DNA of 64,000 nucleotides from the NCBI GenBank assembly GCA_037367355.1, contig CM074700.1, positions 1,798,001 through 1,862,000 on the forward strand. The letters are read 5' to 3'. The DNA comes from Neoscytalidium dimidiatum. Lineage: Eukaryota > Ascomycota > Dothideomycetes > Botryosphaeriales > Botryosphaeriaceae. Positions 32,017-43,774 of this stretch are shown here, in pieces. The position numbers and the translations under genes are program-made. Position 1 is the stretch's first letter, and each line of letters opens with the position of its first letter. The notes beneath the pieces are model-generated. The model had not been told where the DNA came from. It saw nothing but the letters and a program-made list of their open reading frames with translations, and made no database searches.

Positions 32017-33771
32017 ATGTCGTCCTCCAGCCCCCAAGAGGTTGATGCCTCCAAGGCCACAATCAGAGAGGATACACCTGGTAGTCGGGCACCTGCGCCA
32101 CTCTCTTGGATCCTTTCTCAGTATCCACCACTAAGCTTGGCCCACCGTGCGTTGGGGGTACAGGCAAGGGAAGATGGAGAGAAAGAGGAGGGCTACGTCC
32201 TTGCCCACAAAGCCGAGACCGGGGACAAGAATGAAGATACGAAAGCGCTTTCCACCGAGGAGCAGCAGCAGCCTCCGCAGCAGAACTCCCAGGATCCCGC
32301 AAACGAGGCGGACGGCGCGGCGCTCGAAGCAGCCACCACCTGGTCCAACATCTCCACCCTCGACATCGCCGACGACCACGACGTTGGCGACGACAGCGCC
32401 CAAGACCCGACCGCCAACTGGGACGAGGAGGTGCTGGACCGCCGCCGGGAGGAAGGAAAGAGGCAGCGCGTCCGCGAGGAGGTGGCACTCCGGCAACAGA
32501 TCAGGGAGGAGGTCGAGCGCTGCGTCTGGCAGATCCGCCAGGACCTGGACCGCCAGCGCCTGATGAAGGAGGCCAGCTTCCACGAGCAGGAGTGGGCGCG
32601 CGTCGACTCACGGCTCGTCAGGGTCGACGAGATGCTCGCCGGCCTGGGAGCCGCCGTGAGCACGCAGAGCCGCTCGCTGATGCAGGTCGGGCAGCGGTGC
32701 GCGGAGGCCCAGGTCCGCGCCGACGAGACCGAGGCGCTGTCCGAGAGGGAGGTGCGCAAGGTGCGCGAGGCGGTGGAGGGGCTGCGCGAGTTCCAGGCCC
32801 GGGTGGAGGGCTTCAAGATTGGGGATATGCAGAACGCCCTACCGAAGGCTGTGGAATGGGTGATAGAGCGCACGAAGGTGGTGGAGGATAAGTTTGTTCT
32901 GCTCAGCAAGAACATGTCGAACTGGGCGGACGAGAGGGCGAAGGCTGACAGAACGGCCTACGAGACAGGCCTCTCGAAATTGGAAAAGAGAATCGAAGAG
33001 GTGTACATTGCTTCGAGGCAGCATGCCAAGCTCTCCATGGCTCAGCGGCAGCAGCAGCGTGTTGAACAAGACCAAATGAAGAAAGAGCTGCTTGCCATGG
33101 TACGCCAAACCTCTGGAGCCAACGCGTCAGCGGAGGCTCAGAAGAAGTTGTTCGAAGAGGCTCAGAACTTAAGGAACCTGGCTATCAATGAGATAGTACC
33201 GCGAATGAACGCCCAGCAGGATATGAGAGACGATCATTGTGCGCAACTTAAGGCAATGGAGGACCAGCTCCGGGATCTGACGCAGAGAATCCAGCAGACA
33301 ACCGAGAGAATGGAGCGTATCGAGGCCGACAACAAAGCATTGAGCGCTAAAGAGCAGAGTGTGGGATATGCCAGACTGTACGAGACATTCCACCTGAGGT
33401 TCCGTGAAATCGAGAAGCGAGCGAGTGAGGCCCTCGAGACAGTCAGCGCCGTCAAAACCAAACAGGGAGTACACGACAAGAAACTGAAGCTCCTCTCTGA
33501 CCCTGTCACTAACCCCGGCTTGGAAACATTGGAAAAGACGGTTAGGAGCCTTGAAAAGAAGATCCAAGACACGACGGGCTCTATCAAGGACATCTGGGCT
33601 AAAATTACGGACAAGATCGAGCCCTCCCTAGAAACTTTGCAGCAGTCCCAAGAGCCTGCAGAGGCAGATTCCAGGGACAGCGTTCCTGCCCCTCAAGGCA
33701 ATACATACCTGCCTGGTCAAGGAAGTTTTCCAAACTACTATTACAGGGGATTGCCGCAGAGCTGGTGGTGA
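32017..33771 (+). CDS. Hypothetical coiled-coil protein, 584 aa
   Basis: A single long ORF with no intron needed. Residues 1-130 are acidic, Gln/Glu/Asp-rich and disordered. From about 135 to 545 the sequence is almost all charged heptad-like helix (RRREEGKRQRVREEVALRQQ, then repeated L/V-x-x-L/I patterns), interrupted by a few Gly/Pro breaks. The last 40 residues are disordered and end in YYYRGLPQSWW. There is no signal peptide, membrane segment or catalytic motif. The profile suggests a scaffold or tether, for example septal, cytoskeletal or spindle-associated, but I recognise no family. The first half of the gene is much richer in GC than the second. Start: the first ATG, followed by a Ser run. 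Confidence 0.75.
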   Translation: MSSSSPQEVDASKATIREDTPGSRAPAPLSWILSQYPPLSLAHRALGVQAREDGEKEEGYVLAHKAETGDKNEDTKALSTEEQQQPPQQNSQDPANEADGAALEAATTWSNISTLDIADDHDVGDDSAQDPTANWDEEVLDRRREEGKRQRVREEVALRQQIREEVERCVWQIRQDLDRQRLMKEASFHEQEWARVDSRLVRVDEMLAGLGAAVSTQSRSLMQVGQRCAEAQVRADETEALSEREVRKVREAVEGLREFQARVEGFKIGDMQNALPKAVEWVIERTKVVEDKFVLLSKNMSNWADERAKADRTAYETGLSKLEKRIEEVYIASRQHAKLSMAQRQQQRVEQDQMKKELLAMVRQTSGANASAEAQKKLFEEAQNLRNLAINEIVPRMNAQQDMRDDHCAQLKAMEDQLRDLTQRIQQTTERMERIEADNKALSAKEQSVGYARLYETFHLRFREIEKRASEALETVSAVKTKQGVHDKKLKLLSDPVTNPGLETLEKTVRSLEKKIQDTTGSIKDIWAKITDKIEPSLETLQQSQEPAEADSRDSVPAPQGNTYLPGQGSFPNYYYRGLPQSWW

Positions 33772-34668
33772 GCGTCTGGCGGGTACCATGACCGGGTTGG
33801 TTTCAGACATCTGACACGGGATCGCAGGCATCTGGAGGCTGTTTATTTTTATATGTAAGACATTTCATCAAATGCTCGGCTCTGGGTCCAAGATGTGGTA
33901 ATTGGGCTCATAGGATATTGGCAGGGTTCGTGCTATGTGTTTATGTAACCAATTCATCTGTTCGCCAAGCTTCTTTTGCCTATTCAAGGATTCAGTGCAA
34001 TATACAAATACTAACGAAAAAATTGAGTTCGCTTGTGTAGAGATTTCCGTGGATGGATAGGTACTTGACTTCACCTCCAGGTCCTACAGCATACCGGGAA
34101 AGTCAACTCTGCGCCAAGGCTTCATTCCAAGGCTAACAGTTACTAGTATACATACGTAATGGAGCAGACTACCGCTCATGCAAGACACGTCTTGGATGCG
34201 GGCATGCAAACCGGGTGCTGGGAATGCCTTGAGCCAATCAGACCAAAGCTGCATCCTGCGCACGACTGCAGGAAGCCAAGCAACACGATAAGCATGTGAA
34301 GATATGCAAGTAATGGGCGATCGAGCCAGGCCGGAAAGACGCAGAAGAAAGGAGGGGGAGTGCGCGGGTTCCGTCGGCGGAGGAAGCAGCAACAGCGGGA
34401 CCCTGACCTGAAACTCGCCCCACTCGCGGACCGATGACGTATGCGGGGCTGCAGCTCAGCCAACGCATTATTCCCCCTCTTCCACGCCGTGGTGACAACT
34501 AGGCAGCCAGGCAAAGAATAAAGGTGCATAAAACCCAACCCTCGACCCCCACCTCTGCCTGCTTTTCAGAACTCATCATCAGAGCACAGACACTCGACCA
34601 CTTTCACCAGAACCTTGACCGCCACCTACCTGCCAAAAACCAAAGTCTTTACTCGAACACCACACAAC
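33772..34668. other. Intergenic and I78 gene leader
   Basis: 0.9 kb. It is probably the 3' UTR of the coiled-coil gene and the promoter of the I78 gene, whose leader is pyrimidine-rich with several CACC-type stretches (about 34540-34668). No gene seen. Confidence 0.4.
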
Positions 34669-35140
34669 ATGCCTCTTGTTGTTCCAGGCCTTTCCTCCAC
34701 CGGTAACAAGACCGAAGAGTGGACTAACAACCTTGTTGGCAAGAAGATTGGTGATGCTTCTGACAACGTGGTATGCATTGGCCCAGCTGTCATCTCACCT
34801 CGCACGCTTTCCGCTTCACCACTCCCACTCACCATAGCCTGCCGCCTGAGTCACACGTGAATACTCGTAGGGAAGACAGTAAGAGAGCTAACCCCAACCT
34901 TCTTTCACCAGACCTTCGCAAAGAAGGACCTCCCGGAGAGCCACCGCATCGTTAAGGAGGGCGACATGATGACCATGGACCATAACCCTGATCGGTACGT
35001 TCGAATAAACCCACCCCACCAGCTCCCACAGAATATCGAAGGTCCGGATGAGGAAAGGAAGCGAAAGCTAACAATCACCGCGCAGCCTGAACATCCACGT
35101 CGCCGACGACGGCACCGTCAGGAAGGTCACCCACGGTTAA
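34669..35140 (+). CDS. Peptidase inhibitor I78-family protein, 79 aa
   Basis: Exons 34669-34770, 34912-34994 and 35086-35140 join in frame to 79 residues. Introns are 141 bp and 91 bp (AGCTAAC branch, GCAG end). Exon 1 gives MPLVVPGLSS ... LVGKKIGDASDNV, exon 2 TFAKKDLPESHRIV, and exon 3 LNIHVADDGTVRKVTHG. The order LVGKxIGD, LPxxHRIV and LNIHxxxDGxVxxVxHG is that of fungal I78-type small inhibitors, which resemble the potato inhibitor I fold. Others in the family inhibit serine peptidases; whether this one does is untested. It lacks a signal peptide, so it is likely cytosolic. No Cys is present. The third exon adds only 18 residues, which is why no long ORF covers the gene. Confidence 0.88.
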
Positions 35141-35291
35141 ACTTCCGTCCATCTATTCACGCGTCGTCTGTCCATCAGATACCAACAACGCCCTGCACGA
35201 CAGCACGCCTTTTCAATACTTCTTCTTTGTTGCAGATCGTCTCTCCTTCTCGTGTACTTTTTCGATGGAATCCTTTCCTGCTCACGAGCAA

Positions 35292-35331
<40 letters not shown>

Positions 35332-35954
35332 CTTACGACTCTTACCATGACATAGACGTGATACGTAGTAGCATGGAGGACTACAATAATCATATCTTCC
35401 CATATCACTTCAATCAGTCATGGAGCCATTCTGTATTCAATATGCGATGTGACGTTGTGATTTGAGATCAACACGAATGCTACCTGCCATCCCCTTATCA
35501 TACATACTCTCAAACGACTGAATCGAGCAGAGAAAGCCTCTCGTTGCGTCGTCCCAAACGAGCGGGGAGTCAAAACTCCAAAACCAGAAATTAAAAAAGG
35601 TGATCTTGTACCCGAGAGAGAAAAGAAAAGAAATGAAACGACAAGGTCAAGAATCGAAACGTTTCCTGCAGCTCTGGTATCAGTCCTGCTGCGTTCCCAT
35701 AATCAGAACCACGGAATCATGTGGGGAAAAAGGGCCCAACATATTCTCAGAATCTCTCCTCGTTCTCAAACTTACCCTCACATCCATCACCGTCAAAACG
35801 CCATAACCGAAAAGAACCAAACCAAACACCTCCCCACGGATGTGCCCCCACAAAACGCCCCCAAAGCCAAAAAAAAAAAGGACCGAACCAGAGCGATGCA
35901 AAATCATCTTTCTCTTTCCCTCGTGTCACCTCCTCTCAAAAGACACTTATCATA
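35141..35954. other. Convergent 3' region, I78 gene and tachykinin-family gene
   Basis: 0.8 kb between facing stop codons. Besides the (CA)n run it contains A-rich stretches (35870-35880). ORFs on the plus strand near 35720-36215 run into the antisense of the next gene and are not credible. Confidence 0.45.
35293..35329. repeat. (CA)n microsatellite
   Basis: About 18 uninterrupted CA units, 150 bp after the I78 stop codon, probably within its 3' UTR. Confidence 0.95.
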
Positions 35955-38141
35955 TCACTCCCTCCTTACCATCGCCCTCTGCATCTTCCGCAAACTCACC
36001 ACCACCGCGCTGCGATGCTCGAACGCCAACACAATCGCGCACCTGACATTCAGCGCGGTCAACCACCTCCGCTGACTCGCCTCCCTCGCCGCCGCCGCGC
36101 CGCCGACGAGCGTGACCCAATACAAGACACCCGTCATGTCGCCCCAGCACTCCGAATGCGGGGCATCGCTCATCTTGATTGCCTCGACGAGCCGCTCGAG
36201 CGAGACCCGCGATGACGCCGCCTCTTCGACCGCAACCTCCGCGGGCAGCGCCGACAGCGGCCGCCGCTCGACCAGGCTCTCGGCGAACAGCAGGCCCGCG
36301 AGCCGGCACGCCTCGTAGCGCCAGCGCGCCTTGCGCTCGACGTCGTTGCCGCCGCACTCGTGCATGACCGCCTCCGCCGGCGGCAGGGCGCGCACGTACG
36401 CCAGGATGCCGCGCTTGCGCTGCTCCAGGTCCCACGAGGACGAGGGAAACGCCTCGTCCACGAACAGCCCATTGCCGCCGCTGCCGCCGCCGCTGCCTAC
36501 CAAGTCCACCAGCTCCTTCAACCGACCCACGAGCTCCAGCGTGCGGGCGTCGCACCGGCGGCTGCGCTCGAGCGTGTGGAACTTTGCGCGCGGGCAGAAC
36601 AGCGGGGACTCAGGCACGACGCGCCGGTCGCCGTCGTACGCGGGCGAACGGACGCCGTTGGCGTACTCCCGGAAGAGGGGGTCGGGCGACCCCTCGCGGA
36701 AGATGGCCGACGAGTAGACCATGGCAGTCGCGACGGCGGCGAGCTCGCCCTGGACGCCGAGCCGGTCGAGGCCGCCGCGCTCGACGATGAGCTGGCGTAG
36801 CCCCTGCTCGTGCGAGCGGAGGCGCTGGGCGCCGCCGGCGCCTGAGTTGACGAGCTCGGAGCAGAGGAGCTGGACGACGCTCATGATGGTAGTGTCCTTG
36901 ATGCGGGTCCAGCGCTCGTTGAAGGCCTCGTTCAGGAGGTGGAAGATCTCGGTCTGCACGGTGAGGGTTAGGGTGGTGGGTGCCAGCTTGCCTGCCATGG
37001 CGTCCTGGTGACTGGTCGCGATGGCGAGGGTGCTCAGGAAGGATTCGCGCGACTGGATCATTTGCGGGAGCCATGCTCTTGCCATGGCTCGTGTGCCGAA
37101 GTATAGATGGCCTGGGTGGACATATTAGTATGCTTTCTTTTCTTTTCTTTTCTTTTTTTCAAGAGAGCGCGTTTAACGCAGATTACGCACAGTAGTATTT
37201 CAGCATGGGCATATTGACCTCGGCAGATATTGGTTGCGGAAGTGCTTGGAAGGGGTCATGTGGAGAGAACGGGTTCATGGGTGCGGGTGTGGAGAAAGCT
37301 GCAAGCGGGCCCAGGGCCTGGTAAGCGGAGTTGTATAGAGGGTTCATCCAATGCTTGCCACCCTCAGGCGGCTGCACTAGTTGTGGTTCTGGTCGTTGCT
37401 CATCGTACGCTGATGCACTGGAAGGTGTTCCAATCATTCTCCGCTTGGGCCTCTTCGGCTGGCTGGGACGATAGGACTCGGGGCTGTCCGCATCAGTTCC
37501 CTGTTCGCTATGGGGAGTGCTTCCCGGCTGCGATGAGGTCGACTTGGGGACGCGGTATCTTTGGAAGATATCCAGGGCCTCTTCCCGGCCCATGAACCTC
37601 GGGTTATCCGGGTTGGTATCGGCAGCCGAGTCGGCCCTGAGCAGGGATAATGGGCGTTTCGCTGTAATTGCGGCAGCGGCGGTGCCGGCACCAGCGCTGC
37701 TCTCGCCCCGGGTCGAAGCGCCTGATGGAATGCCTCCCGATGGGGCGGCGGCCTTCTTAGCCCGAGACGTGACCCGCTGCCTCCCCTCCACCACGCCGAA
37801 CATGACGTGTGAGCGCACGGTACGCATCAGCTCGGGGTCCCTGAACTCCTCGGGGCGGGTGGCGGTGACAAATCTGAAGCTGTTGCTCGAGTCGTCATTG
37901 CTGGTGGGCGAGCGCGAGGAGGTGCGGCTACTTGTGCGATTGCGCGAGGACGAGGCAGGAGGAGCTTGCGGCGCGGAAGGAGCAGTGCGCATCCCAAAGG
38001 GATATTTATGCAGCAATTAGTAAGGTGACTGTGGAGAAAGAGAGCCCCCTTTTGCCTGGGCCGAATTGGTTGCTGCTAACCTGGAGAGCTCCAAGGGAAA
38101 TGTTGCTGCGGCATGGCGGGGGTAATGAATTGTAGGTCCAT
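35955..38141 (-). CDS. Tachykinin-family / fungal transcription-factor-like protein, 663 aa
   Basis: Exons 38141-38081, 37964-37191 and 37111-35955 join in frame. The introns are 116 bp (first AG after the ACTAAT branch) and 79 bp (GTGCGT...CCCAG, ACTAAT branch). The first exon encodes MDLQFITPAMPQQHFPW. A Ser/Arg-rich linker is followed by FRFVTATRPEEFRDPELMRTVRSHVMFGVV (about 50-80), the hallmark of fungal proteins often labelled tachykinin family. A disordered region with a basic PKRPKRR patch follows. The C-terminal half (HLYFGTRAMARAWLPQMIQ ... LRQLIVERGGLDRLG) resembles the fungal-specific transcription factor domain (Fungal_trans_2) of regulators, but no Zn2Cys6 cluster is present. DNA binding is therefore doubtful. 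Exon 3 is very GC-rich. The start choice rests on the family-like N-terminus. Confidence 0.8.
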
Positions 38142-39018
38142 GGCGGGGTTGACGGGCTCTGCGGCCGGACGCGTTGTGGGATGCAGGGTGGATGGGTAGC
38201 TCTCGGATGAGCTTGACATTGAGTCTTAACTCTCGGGGACTGGCTGTGGAGTGGGCGCGTGCTGTGGAGTTCGCGCGGCGGTCTTGTTCATATTCTGGTG
38301 GGTAGCCAGCTCCTGGACGGATTACTCGAGCGTGGACGCGGGCGTGGGCGGGATGCGCGGGCGATCAAACGTGGGAGCACAGGGCGAAATGCGGGTGGAC
38401 GTGCGGAGATAGGGCACAGGCACAGGCGTAGGGCACACGAAGCATGCTCGTAGGGCGAAGCGAAGTGATGCGCGGTGGCAAGGCTATGTATAAAGCCAGT
38501 ACGCCCGTAGATGTCGAGCATGGTATCACAAGAGCGTGCAGCAGTGTCGTAAAGCGAGCCGGGGTTCGGGGCGCAAGGAGGCTGTGTGGAGCGCAAGACA
38601 GCCGCTTAGTCTGCAGCGAGTCGGTGAGGTCGGGCTGGTTGGGGAGGGTTGGCGCGAACGGGGCTACGTCAAGGCTCACGGCTTCTGCAGCGGCAACGGC
38701 CCTAAGACTGATGAGAAAGTGAAAAGGCTGCATCACGCACGCGCCGACGATGCCTCGGGCAGGCTGTGCTGTGCGCCTGCCGTGGCTCAAGCGGCCGTGC
38801 AGCGCAGGCGCTTCCCGGCCGGCAGCCCAAGCGCTCTCCTCTACCTAGTAACCTAGCACCCTAGCACCCCTAGCACCCTCCATCACCCTCCATCACACAA
38901 GCACTGGACCGAGCACCGCACCAGCACCAGCACCAGCGCCAGCGCCAGCACTGGGTACCCTCCCGCCCGCCAGCCCGCCGAGCACCGAGCCCCGAGCCCC
39001 CCAATCCACTCACGCACT

Positions 39019-39045
39019 ACCACCACCACCACCACCACCACCACC
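39019..39045. repeat. (ACC)n microsatellite
   Basis: Nine tandem ACC units in the long spacer. Confidence 0.9.
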
Positions 39046-39082
39046 AGCAGCCTGAGTGAGCCCTACCGGCGTGTAACCCACA

Positions 39083-39110
39083 CCATACCATACCATACCA
39101 TACCATACCA
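39083..39110. repeat. (CCATA)n pentamer repeat
   Basis: Five to six tandem CCATA units, 40 bp from the (ACC)n run. Confidence 0.9.
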
Positions 39111-40147
39111 CGCCTGGCCTGGCCTCGCTTGCGAGCGGTGGGCAGGCAGAAGGGCAGCCTGCCGCCAAGGGCCGCCTGTCCTCGCTTGCCGGCCCAAAAA
39201 TGTCCCTAGCGCCTGTCAGCACCGCCCGCATATCTCGTGCAGATGCGCGCTATCCCCCATCCAGCCCCACACGCTGACAGCCCTTCTTGCGTTGCGTGCC
39301 CACCCCTCCCTCCTCCGCGGGCCCTGTGCCGCCCCATCTCTCGCCCTCCCCCCTCCGCCCTCGGCGAACTGCGCCTGAGGCCTAACCGCACGTTTGCATT
39401 GCGTCCGTACCGACTACACCAGCCGGCCGACGCCAGCATCTTGTATCACGTCGAGCCGCGAAACCTCCCTGTCGGGCAGCCCGTCTGTCGCATCGCTGGC
39501 ACAGCATGCATGTATGTACGATTGTCGAATACCACAGATTTATCTGTAATCTCCTTTTCAACATTCAATCAACGCCCGACGACGCGCAGATTCATTTCCC
39601 ACACCAAGACGAAAATGCCGCCGGGACGCTGCAAAATCGCATCATTCGGTTCCCTCCGACGAACGATGGAACGGCATGAGTGCACGGTTGAAAAAAAAAA
39701 AAACCTTCTCCCCAACAAAGACGTACCTGACCGCGCCTCCCCGCTAGACCCCTCTCACGTCCTCCCCTCCGCTCGCTTCGCCTACTCTATGCAGCCACAC
39801 GCTCATCCGCGCCATCCTCCATCTTCCCCGTCAAATGCCGTCATCCGCCTATCCACGCGTCGGGGTGGGTGGGCTGATCCACCCTGTGATTTGTGGCTAG
39901 CTGAGCCAAGCTCAAGCATTCAACGGCCCTCCCTCCCCCCATCCTTCGCGCGTGTCCTCCAACCCCTGCCCTTACCGAAGCTCTAGATTCCCAGAGGGCT
40001 AGCCCTGTGAGCGCAGGGTCCCTTGGCAACAAAAGCCCCGGATCCCAAAGACTTGATGACAGTCATGAGTTATTTGTCCAAACCAGTGAATAATCTTCTT
40101 TTCTTTTTGCGCTATTGGCTGCTTTTTTCTTCTTCTAAAAAACCCGC

Positions 40148-43100
40148 TTAGCCAAACCCTGTCGAGAAGAAATCGTCATTACTGCCGGCCTCGGTCCCGG
40201 TAGTACCGGCCTCTTGAGTGGCCGCAGCATTACTGCCAGATGCCTTGCCGTCTCCGTTCGTCATCATGCTGGCCGGGCTGCGGCTGCCGACGCTGCTGCC
40301 ATTCGATGCCGCAGCGAGGTCGATCCCGCCTATGCCGATCCCAACGTCTCCGATGCTGCTAGCCCCAAGTAGCCCGTTGCTGCGAGAAATGGCTTGTCGC
40401 GACTCCTCAAACATGAAGCTACTGCCCGCTGGCCGTTTGGTCCCGCCCTCGGTTGGCGAGGTAAGCTCTGCCATCTCCAGAGCTTCTCTAAGCGTCTCGC
40501 CTGACTCGTCGAGCGCCATGAGGAAACGCGCGAGCTCCTTGCACAGATCCCAATCCTTCTCAAGCTTGGCTCGCTGGAGCAGCCGGATCAGCTGGTGCGA
40601 GCTCGAGCTGAGTTCTTCAAATGTGTGCAGCACGAGGAGATAGCCACCTGCTGTTTTCAGAGAGCCCCGTTGTAGTGACTCTTCAAACAACTCCTGAGGT
40701 GGTGGAAGATGAGCGAATAGCGTGCGCCAGGATCGTACTTCGGTCTTGCGTGTACACTGGACAACAATGTCAAGGTACTGCGGGAACGATGACAGAAATG
40801 ACAGAACACTTGGCAAAAGCGCTTGCTCCGGCGGTGGAGACGTGTCCACCTCGTCGTCCAACACGTCATGCAGCAAGATCTCCAAAGCATGCGGGAAGTA
40901 GGGCAGATGCTGGTAGTGGTGTGACAGATGCAACGCTGCAGGGGAGTTGTATTGTGCCAGGTGGTGCCGAAGTAGTGGTGGCAGGAAAAGATGGGTCTGG
41001 CCCTGTCAGCTTTCCAAACGTGTAATCTTCTCGTCGTGCACTTACCCTTGTAGCAAAGCGGAAGTACGCAAAACTGATATCGCGTCTTTGTACCAAATCC
41101 GACTCAACGCCAAAGAGAATACCCTTGTTCAAAAGGGGCGACAGGGGGTAAAAGTCAACAGGGATGCTCACGGTAGCCGGAAGCTCTCTACCAAGCTCCA
41201 GCGAGGCCGAAACCAAAACGTCCTGAGCGTCGATCCAAAGCTTCATGTCCTGACCATCAAAGTACCATAATGAGTCGCGCAAGTCGTGGCCCTGGAGGCT
41301 GTTATTCGGTAAGCCTGCTGAAGGGCTGGGCGGCAGGTAATCTTCATCGTCTGCTATTTTAAACGAGGGGTGGTCTCGCATAAGCGCGTAGTACTCGACG
41401 TTTTGTGCTATGATGCGCATTTCGTACTTCAGCATGCCGTCTTCCGTGGTCGTCGGTTGAAGGAGAACAAGTTTGCCGTCGATGAGAAACAAGATTGTTG
41501 CGACAGCGACGTCCTGCGAAGGATCGCCATGATCTGATACTGATCAGCACAGGGACTAGAAATCCGGAAGGCTTTTTATGTTCGACTTACCGAGTTGATC
41601 TTCCGGCAAGATCCAGCTTAATGCCCGCACTCTTGGCGGTGCTCGGATAATGCCGTGGAGTGCAATCTGTCCGACTTGTACAATCCTGACCGAAGAATTG
41701 GCTACATTGATGATGTAGTGGTATAGGATATTGTCGTATGTGTAGACCAACAAGGAATCGTCTCCCGAAGGCGCAATCAGAACAATGGGGGCCGGCAGGC
41801 GCTCCTTGTGCATGATCTTGCTATTATCAAGCTCTTTTTCACGTGAATAGATGCGAAGCTGAGCCGGGGTCAGCTAAAGTCTCTCCGAGACATGCAGTAT
41901 GGCTTACCTCATAAGAACTGTCTGCCTCAACAGCTGCAATTAGAACATGCTGGTGCCAACACATCCCACCGCGGACGGAGAACTCGTTTTCCATCTCAGG
42001 ATCGTCGAACGTCTTCCATCTCCCACTGGTGACGCTATAATGCGCAAGGCCACGCCGGCCCGCTACTGCGACATAACGCCCATCAGCCGAGATAACTGCG
42101 CTCCGTACGGGCCATTGGTCAACAAGGTATGCGGCAGGTATCTGAACATGATGCCACAGAGATACTTCGGCGGATATTGCTGTTAGATCCGGCATATCGT
42201 ACCCGCGGTAGATCATGAATCCGGCATTTGTCTGAAGTAGAGATCTGGAGACGTTGGCAGAGGAGAAGCATCCAGCAACGGCACTTCGAGCCATCTCAAG
42301 AAGCCAGAGCCTGTTGTCGTTTTGACCAAGAAGGAGGATTTCGGACCCTCCACCGACCCAGAACCCATCGCGGACGCTGAGAAGCCATCGTTCATCATTG
42401 TTTTCGGACATAAAGCGCGTTGAAGTGAAGCTGCTGGCGCCAGGCTTTCCGTAAACACTCCACATCATCCATCCCTTCTCGTAACCAGCAAAAAGGCAGT
42501 ACCCGTCAGGCGAGTACGTCAGGAACGTCAACCTTCCAGATGAGGCCGAAGTCAAACCAGTCTGAAGCTTATGCGAAAGGGGGACGTGGCCATCATAATC
42601 TCTGGCAGTGTAAACATGTATCTCGCCGTTTGCACAGCCGACCGCCATCAAGGAGAATCGGGCGTTTATTGCAGCCTTGACTGCGTAGGTATCCTCGGTC
42701 TCCGGCTCGTGAAAACAGTATCCTTTGAATAAGGCCCTCGAGGCTTGACCGTCGGCGACGCCCGATGGAAGTTTCTGAACAGCATAAGCCTTGCCATCAC
42801 TCATAACCCACGAGTAAAGATTCATCGGTCGGTCATGGACGATGTCGACCACCGTTGTCTTCTTGCTGAGCCAGGACATCTTGCTAAGTAACTCAGTGCT
42901 CGTCTGATTGCCATGGCTGTCTGGAGCCCATCGAATGCACTGTATAGCAGCTGGTTTTACCGTGGCCACGACCAGATCGTCATCCAGAGCGAGAGCTTTA
43001 GCAATGCCTGCATCAACCCTTATGACCATGCGGAAACGGACGCTGACATCCTGGATGCCGCCACCCTCGCCTGGGCCGGCGAATCTGTCAGCCGTCGCAT

Positions 43101-43774
43101 GGATTCTGCTCCCAGAGATGCTCTGTCGCCGAGAGTGGCCGTTCGAATTATGATCAAACTGTTGTCGGTAGACGCGGGAGGTGGGATCGCTAGCGAGCGA
43201 GTAGGTGATGAGATAACCTAATGCCGTCTGCACGACGAAGATGGCAGAGTCGGGACGCAGCAGGAGGGATACGTTCGGCCCGTAGGTCTGGAGAGAAGAG
43301 GACGAACGCAGTACAGACGCCAGGACTGCCGTGGGCTACAGGGTGTTGCATGAGAGGGCATTCCGAGCATGACGTGGAGTGCTGCCAACGTACCTTTGTC
43401 TGCCATATGGTCAAGGTCGAGCGGGTGATGGTGGCAAATAATTGACCATTGCGAGCAACGCGCAAAGCGATTATGTCGCCGTCGACATCTGTCTCCGCGT
43501 CCGTCCCTTGCAGGCTGCCGTTGGTTGCGTTCGACGCCTGCGGCGCTGAGCCGTTCGGCCCTTGCGTCACCGCGGCACCATGTTCAACATCGTCATCTCG
43601 GAGCTTGTGCTCTGTCGCATGGCTATGGGCGTTCTCGGGCTCGTGGTGCTTCCCGTTGACTGCGGCGGGGGTTGGTTCGCTGTTGACACCGTCGTCGGAG
43701 GTTATGCGGCGCTCTGGAGACAGTTGGCGCTGGCTGGTGGCGTAGACTCTGGGGCTCCCAATGGGCCAGAACAT
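40148..43774 (-). CDS. RIC1: Ric1, subunit of the Rgp1-Ric1 GEF for the Golgi Rab Ypt6/Rab6
   Basis: Five exons: 43774-43394, 43335-41908, 41858-41591, 41533-41046 and 40996-40148, giving 1137 aa. Introns are short (58, 49, 57 and 49 bp), each GT...AG and phase-consistent. The N-terminus MFWPIGSPRVYA and the following disordered insert lead into a WD40-like beta-propeller region (IIALRVARNGQLFATIT, YGPNVSLLLRPDSAIF, LTFLTYSPDGYCLFAGYEKGW). The C-terminal Ric1 domain has THLFLPPLLRHLAQYNSPAALHLSHHYQHLPYFPHALEILLHDVL (about 855-900), which is diagnostic. With Rgp1 the protein activates Ypt6 for endosome-to-Golgi retrograde transport. The tail is Ser/Gly-rich and disordered. Start: the first ATG, matching the family M(Y/F)WPIG. 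Confidence 0.95.

Larger units (their letters stand above)
38142..40147. other. Long upstream region rich in simple repeats
   Basis: 2.0 kb upstream of the tachykinin-family gene and downstream of RIC1. It holds CACC- and CAGC-type low-complexity DNA at 38850-38955, a (ACC)n run, a (CCATA)n run, an A13 run near 39690 and long pyrimidine tracts (39300-39360). Several overlapping ORFs (for example 39237-39986) follow this composition and are not credible genes. Confidence 0.5.

Noticed and set aside
32063..32915. Minus-strand ORFs of 141-240 codons opposite the coiled-coil gene
   Set aside because: Ser/Arg-rich mirror frames of GC-rich helical coding sequence; the plus-strand frame is longer and coherent.
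35137..35465. ORFs with runs of Cys/Val or His/Thr on both strands
   Set aside because: They are translations of the (CA)n microsatellite.
36112..37011. Plus-strand ORFs opposite the tachykinin-family gene
   Set aside because: Arg/Ala/Pro-rich shadows of a GC-rich exon, contradicted by the clear family signature on the minus strand.
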